The translations under genes were made by a program, and so were the position numbers. The notes under the pieces are model-generated. The model did no database searches, was not told where the DNA came from, and saw only the letters and a list, made by a program, of their open reading frames with translations. Positions 57,720 to 64,000 of a DNA stretch of 64,000 bases are shown in pieces. Source of the stretch: Toxorhynchites rutilus septentrionalis (taxonomy: Eukaryota; Arthropoda; Insecta; Diptera; Culicidae); NCBI RefSeq assembly GCF_029784135.1, contig NC_073745.1:242139946-242203945 (forward strand). The letters are read 5' to 3'. The first letter of the stretch is position 1. Every line of letters starts with the position of its first letter.

Positions 57720-59260
57720 CTACTCATCAAGTATGAATTATATATAAAAAAGTAATTCATTTTCTGCAAGTGGGGAAACATCCGGAACGAAAATTGTGTC
57801 TGATGATAAATTTATATTATGCATAACGTTTTGATGGAAATTCAAGGAAACTTATAGAAAAGATAAGTTAGAGTCAGAACAACGTCTTCTATGTATTTAA
57901 ATGACATCAAGTAATAACTTCCATTCAAATTGTTGGTCATATGGGTATGTTGGTCAGTGACGATATCTTGGAATCTGAGCGTCCAAAAAATTAGCGATCT
58001 ATGGATGAAAAGTAGCGAATTGCTGATACAAAAAAATAAGCAAATCAGAAAAACTTTTAATTAAGTAGGTTAAAAAATACGGACATGGTTCCGATTTCGC
58101 CAAAAATCATTCACGGTTTGCGCATTATAAAATGTGTTCTAAAACTGGTTAATAACCATGAAAAAAATCGGCTCAAACGTAAAACAAAGCTTATTGTACG
58201 CTTATTGCTTATTGTACGTATTAGCTTTAAGTGTTAATGGAAACCGCTTTTAAAATGATTTTTGTTGAATTTTCATGAATATTTTTCATCGTTCGAGGGC
58301 AACGCATATAAAATTTTCAGGTATGCTGTGTTTCATTATGCAAGCTATAAACAAATATAGAAGGCATACGTTTTACTGCTAAACGCAGTGTATTTGAAAC
58401 GAGACAACCACCACATAAACCACTTGTAATATAATTGTCATATTTATATGTTTTGTTGTAAAATTTTCATTAAATATAATAAACGCTAAATTTGAATATC
58501 AGAACTAACAATAATGCATTGAGTAATGTAGACCATACCTGGAGGCTATTTCTATATACTTTGGGGCGAACGGTACAAATGTCATAAAAACAAATGCAAG
58601 CAAGAATGCAAGCGGTTGTGCGTCGCATGGATGCCAGGTGATTTTTTTCAAAAGTCTTGACATGGTACGAGAAAATTCATCATAATATCGGAGGAGAGTT
58701 ATTCACACAAAAACGGAACTTTGATAACTCTATTCGTTTATTATAGCTTTGAAATTTTGGTTGTAACTCAAACCATATCCATGAAACTAATTGTAGAAAA
58801 GGCATGTAACCGGAAGACCTTCGATTTGGGAAGTAGTCGTTTGAAAGATTTAGGTTAATCTATTGTATAGTAGGGCCAAAATAATAGAAATTCAATGTCA
58901 AAATCATTCGAATTTTCGAGCGCAAATGAACCAATGTCTTCTAGAGAGAATATGTATTCGGACCGCTTCGATCGCTGTGACTAAAGCCCTACTTTTTTGA
59001 CGATATTTTCGGCCAATAGTTAGAATTTCATGGAATTAATATCTTTTAAAAATCCACGTACGCTATCATACTGAATTTCTTCACATATTTCATAATGTCT
59101 TCAAAATGTCTTCACAAAATCAAATGTCTTCAAAATGAAGACATGTATTCAAACCTGGCATCTCTGGTTCGCCACAAAGTGGATGAGAGACGAAATCGCT
59201 AGAAAAGATTGTCTGACTAATTTTCAACGATGATAATTTGAAACTTTCATTAATTTGTTT
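57720..59260. other. No recognisable gene
   Basis: AT-rich. A short local repeat of ATGTCTTCAAAATG occurs near 59095-59145. No gene was found. Confidence 0.4.
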
Positions 59261-59275
59261 TATCACTTACTACAT

Positions 59276-60427
59276 TTTTTTTTTTTATAAATTCGTTTAT
59301 TTTTACAGGCTCAGTTACATAAGTTTAAAGGAGCCGAAATCGTAAATATATTTTTAAAACTATATATATGAACAATTTTCTTAAATCTATGGTTAGTAAT
59401 GTGGGAAACCGATTACTCGTGGTGGACTCGAGATTAAAAGGGTGACATTTTCTCAGGAAAAGGATGGGGTATAAGGAAATTATTACAATGTTGATAATCA
59501 CACACACTCAATTCTTAAATCTATTCGTACATCAGTTGTGAATTTACATTTCATTCTTCTGTTTATAGCAAGCGGACCAATTACTCACAAAGGAAGAAAT
59601 GGAGGGTATAAGGATATAAGGATAATCACACACGAACATCGATAGATTTAAGGAAAACATATATTTGGGACATGTAATCAAGGTCTAACCGAGTCAACAC
59701 ATCTCTCACCGGCACATTGGGCTGCCTTCCTCTAGCCCGAAGGGAGTTCTCTAAATTCGATCTGGCAACAAGATACACCTCACACGACCAAACAACGTGT
59801 TCGATGTCGTGGTAACCTCGGCCACAAACGCAGATATTGCTGCCGGCCAGATTGAAACGAAAGAGTAGCGCGTCTAACGAACAGTGATTGGACATGAGTC
59901 GGGAGAAGGTGCGAATAAAGTCCCGACTCAAGTCCAGACTTTTGAACCATGGTTTGAGGCTAACCTTAGGGATAATCGAGTGAAGCCACCGGCCCAATTC
60001 ATCTTCGTTCCATTTGCGTTGCCAGTTAGTGATGGTATTTTTACGGACTAAAGAGTAAAATTCATTGAAGGCGATTTGACGCTGATAAATATCGCCTTCA
60101 ATCGCACCTACCTTTGCTAATGAGTCAGCCCTCTCATTAACCGGAATTGAGCAATGAGAAGGGACCCACACAAAGGTGACATAACAGCGTCTGGATAAAG
60201 CACTCAAAATTTTTCGTATTCTCTCAAGGAAGTACAGCGAGTGCTTTTCCGGCCTCACTGAACGGATAGCTTCGACAGAGCTAAGACTATACGTTACAAT
60301 GTAATAGTGTTCAACAGGTCGTGAGGCGACGCTGTCCAGCGCCCAATGAATTGCTGCCAATTCAGCAATATACACTGAGCAAGGATTCTGAAGACTGTGT
60401 GAGGTGCTAAAAAATTCGTTGAACACT
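59276..60427 (-). mobile_element. 5'-truncated I-group LINE
   Basis: Inverse copy of the last about 1.15 kb of the LINE at 26065-32172: end of ORF2, 3' UTR and A tail (read as T on +). Flanking CTTACTACAT (59266-59275) and CTTGCTACAT (60428-60437) form a probable target duplication with one mismatch. Truncation is within the RNase H region. Confidence 0.88.
59626..60426 (-). pseudogene. LINE ORF2 C-terminal fragment (RNase H)
   Basis: 266 codons open, closely matching the end of ORF2 at 28120-31803, including YIAELAAIHWALDS and WVPSHCSIPVNERADSLAK. It starts inside the RNase H domain, lacking its first catalytic Asp, and one internal Asp is replaced (IVTYSLSS against IVTDSLSS). It is therefore not a functional enzyme. 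Confidence 0.88.
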
Positions 60428-60759
60428 CTTGCTACATGATATTAGTTAACTGTTTTTGTTTTGATTTAATTAATTTATTTATAATGAAGTAAACTTCTAA
60501 TGGAAAACACTTATTATTTGCTCAAAAATCACATGCCTATTATTGACCAATTTACCCCGTGTGTGATGTTAGTTGGTCAATTTATTCTGAAATACAAAGA
60601 CGTTAAATAAAAGAAAAATGTCAAATAATTGATTATCTGGTTATTTTTCATACAAAGGGTAAAAGGTAAGCTTCATTGTGGCACATAACATTCTAACGCA
60701 AAACTTCGTACTACAAAGTTATAACCAAATTTATTCAAAAATGACCGACTAGCCCCGCC

Positions 60760-61860
60760 CTACCCTATATCTCGATTTCTCTGCAGCATTCGACAAAATG
60801 AATCACAGTATCGCTATAGCTAAGCTCCAACGTCTTGATGTTAATGGTCCCTTCCTAATCTGGCTACCGTCATATCTCACTGAACGTATTATGTCGGTGA
60901 AAATTGGAGACACTTTATCTTCTCCTTTTCATGTAACGTCTGGTGTTCCGCAAGGGAGTCATCTCGGCCTATATATTTTTCTGCTATACCCAAATGACAT
61001 TACTTTTTGTCTGAAATGCCTGAAACTCTCCTCCGCCGACGATTTCAAGTTGTTTTTCCGCGTAAAGTCCACTAGAGATGTGGACTTTCTGCCAGATCAG
61101 CTGAATGTTTTTGCTGAATGGTCTCCAAATGTTCGGTTATTTTGTTTTCTCAAAAGCGCACATTGATAAGCTTTGAATATAGGATGCATCGTGAAATTTT
61201 GAGTCGTATGGACACTATCAAAAACCTTGCAGTTATGTTAGACTCTAAACTAACCTTTCGTGATCACATAGCTTACAAAACTTCTAAAGCGTCCAAAGCC
61301 CTGGGTTTTATTTTCCGTGTCACAAAGCAATTCACAGATGCACATTGCATCAAGGCCCTTTATAGTGCATTGGTTCGATCCATTCTGGAATATGCTTGTG
61401 TTGTATGGTCACCATATTGTCAAAATAGTGTACAGCGTATTGAGTTGATTCAGTGAAAATTTGTTCGAATTTCCTTATGTAATCTGAAATGGAATGACCC
61501 ATTAAATCTGCCCAGCTACGATGGTCACGGTAGTCTCATAGGATTGGATTCATTGGGCTCTCGAAGGGATGTTGCCAAGGCACTTTTTGTATCTGATATT
61601 ATTTTATCAAATATCGATTGCCCCAAATTACTCTACGTAATAAACTTCAACATTAGCCGTCGAAATTTGCGTACCCGAAACTATTTGTACCTCTCACCAT
61701 CTCGAACAAATTACAACTACAATGAACCCGTAAACAGTATGTGTCGTGTGTTCAATCTTTGTAGTTCGTGTTTTGATTATCACCTTTCTCGTTTGCCCCT
61801 CAAAGCGCTCCATTCTGTTGTTCTCAAGTAGTTCTAAGTTTAATATTTACATTACAGCAT
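60760..61860 (+). pseudogene. Jockey/CR1-like reverse transcriptase fragment
   Basis: It starts mid-domain with YLDFSAAFDKMNHSIAIAKL, then SGVPQGSHLG, LYPNDITF and a catalytic SADDFKLFF box, then LGVMLDSKLTF-like and RSILEYACVVWSPY segments, then INFNISRRNLRTRNYLYLSP near the C-terminus, ending at a TAG near 61829. Frame changes near 61140 and 61456 break it. The endonuclease and N-terminal reverse transcriptase parts are absent. Confidence 0.8.
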
Positions 61861-61899
61861 TATTTTAGAATTAGTTTTTACTAGGGCAATTTAGTTTGA

Positions 61900-62275
61900 G
61901 TCAGTTGATGTAACTTTTGGGACCGGGGAAGGTTCTTATAATGGTTCGAGAATGGATGGCTCTGAAAGGGACGGAACCAAATATGGCATGTGAAGATTTC
62001 AGGGGGCAGGAAATGGGGGCAGGGGGGAGGCAAGCCCAAAAATCCTTCAAATCTGATAATTGTGGAATGTAGCTGAGGAATGTACGAGTTTTGGTAGAAG
62101 TACTTGGAAATAAAAGAAGTAAAAGGAAATTATAAAGGGTTGAAGGGTAATCAATGATAAGTTCTGCGATTGGACCCACGAACGTTCGCTTAAAAAGAAC
62201 GTGAATGTTTAAATGTCTTCATATCAAACAAGAAATTTTGTGCGTGGCGTAGTTCGCCGGGTCATCTAGTATGTT
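61900..62275 (-). repeat. Repeat ending in TTCGCCGGGTCATCTAGT
   Basis: The right end GTAGTTCGCCGGGTCATCTA is the inverse of the motif that starts the repeat at 23028. The interior is GA-rich and non-coding. Confidence 0.4.
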
Positions 62276-62435
62276 CATAAAGAAGAAGTCCCTGTTTTGA
62301 AAAATAAAACAACGAACCTGATTCAGCGTTTTATATCGAACGACAAAACTTATTGAGCGACCTAATAGTTTTGATAGACATTTTAAACCTATTTTTTGAG
62401 TATATATGGTCCATTAGTCTATTATTCGTTGAATA

Positions 62436-63734
62436 AAGGGTGTGTCACATCAAATTGCATCACGGAAAAAACGCTGTAGAAATTCGCCCAGTAGACCGAT
62501 CCTTTTGAAAATTTTAGACAGTAAAATAAAAACTATTAAACAACTTTTGGCATTTTCTTTTTATTCATACTTCGAGCCCAAGCCCGTATGCTCGCACCTT
62601 CCTCTTTACCCCGTCCATAAGGTTCTGTACAACGTCAGGTTGTAGTTTTTTTTTGAACAGAAATCCATTTTCTCTTGAAGTCCGCCTCCGATTTGACAAC
62701 TTTTGGGTTCTTCCGGAGGGCCTGCTTCATAATCGCCCAATATTTCTCTATTGGGCGAAGCTCCGGCTCGTTGGGCGGGATCATTTCCTTTGGCACGAAG
62801 ATGACCCCGTTGGCTTCGTACCACTCCAACACGTCCTTTGAATAGTGGCACGAAGCGAGATCCGGCCAGAAAATGGTCGGGCCCTCGTGCTGCTTCAATA
62901 GTGGTAGTAAGCGCTTCTGTAGGCACTCTTTAAGGTAAACCTGCCCGTTTACCGTGCCGGTCATCATGAAGGGGGCGCTTCGCTTTCCGCAAGAGCAGAT
63001 CGCTCGCCACACCATGTACTTTTTGGCAAACTTGGATAGTTTCTGCTTGCGAATCTCCTCCGGAACGCTGAATTTGTCCTCTGCGGAGAAGAACAACAGG
63101 CCCGGCAGCTGACGAAAGTCCGCTTTGACGTAGGTTTCGTCGTCCATTACCAGGCAATGCGGCTTCGTCAGCATTTCGGTGTACAGCTTCCGGGCTCGCG
63201 TCTTCCCCACCATGTTTTGCCTTTCGTCGCGGTTAGGAGCCTTCTGAACCTTGTATGTACACAGGCCCTCTCGCTGCTTGGTCCGCTGGACGAATGAACT
63301 TGACAAATTCAGCTTATTGGCGACATCCCGGACCGAACTTCTCGGATCACGTCTAAACTGCTTAACTACGCGCTTGTGATCTTTTTCACTGACGGAGCAT
63401 CCATTTTTGCCGTTCTTCACCTTCCGGTCGATGGTTAGGTTCTCGAAGTATCGTTTTAGTACTCTGCTGACCGTGGATTGGACGATTCCCAGCATCTTAC
63501 CGATGTCCCGATGTGACAACTCCGGATTCTCGAAATGAGTGCACAGGATTAATTCACGACGCTCTTTTTCGTTCGACGACATTTTTCCAAATTTACGAAA
63601 AATTTACAGTGAAGCATGGCCAACGTGATCTATACACTCTTATCTGATTATAAGCGAAAGCTGAAGATATAATTCCTAAAAATTAAATTTCTACAGCGTT
63701 TTTTCCGTGATGCAATTTGATGTGACACACCCTT
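62436..63734 (-). mobile_element. ITmD37E mariner-like transposon
   Basis: 1,299 bp with perfect 49-bp terminal inverted repeats starting AAGGGTGTGTCACATCAAAT, between TA duplications (62434-62435 and 63735-63736). It encodes one transposase on the - strand. The structure matches the ITmD37E family described from mosquitoes. Perfect ends imply a young insertion. Confidence 0.95.
62635..63582 (-). CDS. ITmD37E transposase, C-terminally frameshifted
   Basis: 315 codons. N-terminal helix-turn-helix regions (SHRDIGKMLGIVQSTVSRVL, then SVRDVANKLNLSSSFVQRT) bind the terminal repeats. Catalytic Asp/Glu: MDDETYVKAD, WPDLASCHY and LRPIEKYW; 37 residues separate the second Asp from the Glu, defining DD37E. 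The frame ends QKKTTT at an A9 run (62646-62654 on +, as T). In another frame the sequence stays open to a TGA at 62565-62567, followed by AATAAA, so about 27 C-terminal residues appear lost through a one-base gain. With them the length would fit the family. Whether the truncated product works cannot be told. Confidence 0.9.
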   Translation of the reverse strand: MSSNEKERRELILCTHFENPELSHRDIGKMLGIVQSTVSRVLKRYFENLTIDRKVKNGKNGCSVSEKDHKRVVKQFRRDPRSSVRDVANKLNLSSSFVQRTKQREGLCTYKVQKAPNRDERQNMVGKTRARKLYTEMLTKPHCLVMDDETYVKADFRQLPGLLFFSAEDKFSVPEEIRKQKLSKFAKKYMVWRAICSCGKRSAPFMMTGTVNGQVYLKECLQKRLLPLLKQHEGPTIFWPDLASCHYSKDVLEWYEANGVIFVPKEMIPPNEPELRPIEKYWAIMKQALRKNPKVVKSEADFKRKWISVQKKTTT

Positions 63735-63736
63735 TA

Positions 63737-64000
63737 CTGTAATTTTAGGCATTTTAAATCATCATGTTCATGTTCATCCAAAGTATGTAAGCAGTTGATG
63801 CTCCACTGGTTCGAGTATGAATTTTCCTTGATAGAAATAGTAAAATAACTTACGCGCAGATACCTCATTACCAACAAACCCTACTTGTGTTCTTCGTGTA
63901 TCTCATAACAACGACATTCTGTACATTCCAACTCGATGTAATTGTTTGATTTCATATGAATACAAATTTTGTTCATCAAGAGATGATCCGTTTAGGTTCG
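63737..64000. other. No recognisable feature
   Basis: AT-rich flank beyond the mariner element. Confidence 0.4.

Overview
The window looks like nuclear DNA from a culicine mosquito, most likely Aedes. It is AT-rich and crowded with transposable elements. It holds one conserved insect developmental regulator with fly-like splice structure, plus repeats typical of Aedes: tRNA-derived SINEs with 10-14 bp target-site duplications (Feilai-like), an ITmD37E mariner, an RNase H-bearing I-group LINE, and many MITEs and foldback elements. The species assignment is inference.

Three host genes can be supported. (1) Arrowhead (Awh), a LIM-homeodomain transcription factor, runs on the + strand from a tiny coding exon (Met-Lys, 10870-10875) across a 9.6-kb transposon-filled intron to three exons at 20494-21408. 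(2) An alpha integrin of the insect PS3/scab type lies on the - strand (35782 to about 32417) in at least seven exons. (3) A short gene on the - strand (50237-49527) encodes a secreted, proline-rich protein that I do not recognise. The three are transcriptionally independent and nothing in the sequence links their functions.

The rest is mobile DNA. 1-10 kb holds decayed mariner and Tc3-like transposases, a MITE with 140-bp inverted repeats, SINE-like pieces and a LINE 3' end. 11-20.4 kb (Awh intron 1) holds a mariner-like element split by a MULE-like MITE with an exact 9-bp duplication, a 1.8-kb nested palindrome, a second Tc3-like relic and a decayed reverse transcriptase. 22-26 kb is mixed repeats with a long (AT)n tract. 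26.07-32.17 kb is an apparently full-length LINE with two intact ORFs and a perfect 13-bp target-site duplication; a 5'-truncated relative sits at 59.3-60.4 kb. 36-45 kb holds a SINE, a candidate orphan exon, a 2.2-kb foldback, an 8-mer satellite and inverted/direct repeats. 45.8-48.8 kb is a pogo/Tigger-type DNA transposon whose transposase carries a C-terminal PHD-like finger and a single frameshift. 52.7-56.4 kb is a composite element with terminal inverted repeats, an internal TATA+initiator promoter and a two-module tandem array. 62.4-63.7 kb is an ITmD37E mariner with 49-bp perfect inverted repeats and a frameshift near the transposase C-terminus.

The points most worth a second look are a GC-rich hairpin whose stem covaries between three MITE copies, the structured promoter-bearing array at 52.7-56.4 kb, a 98-bp near-perfect inverted repeat bracketing the Awh first exon, and the unresolved 3' end of the integrin gene, whose last intron may contain the young LINE.
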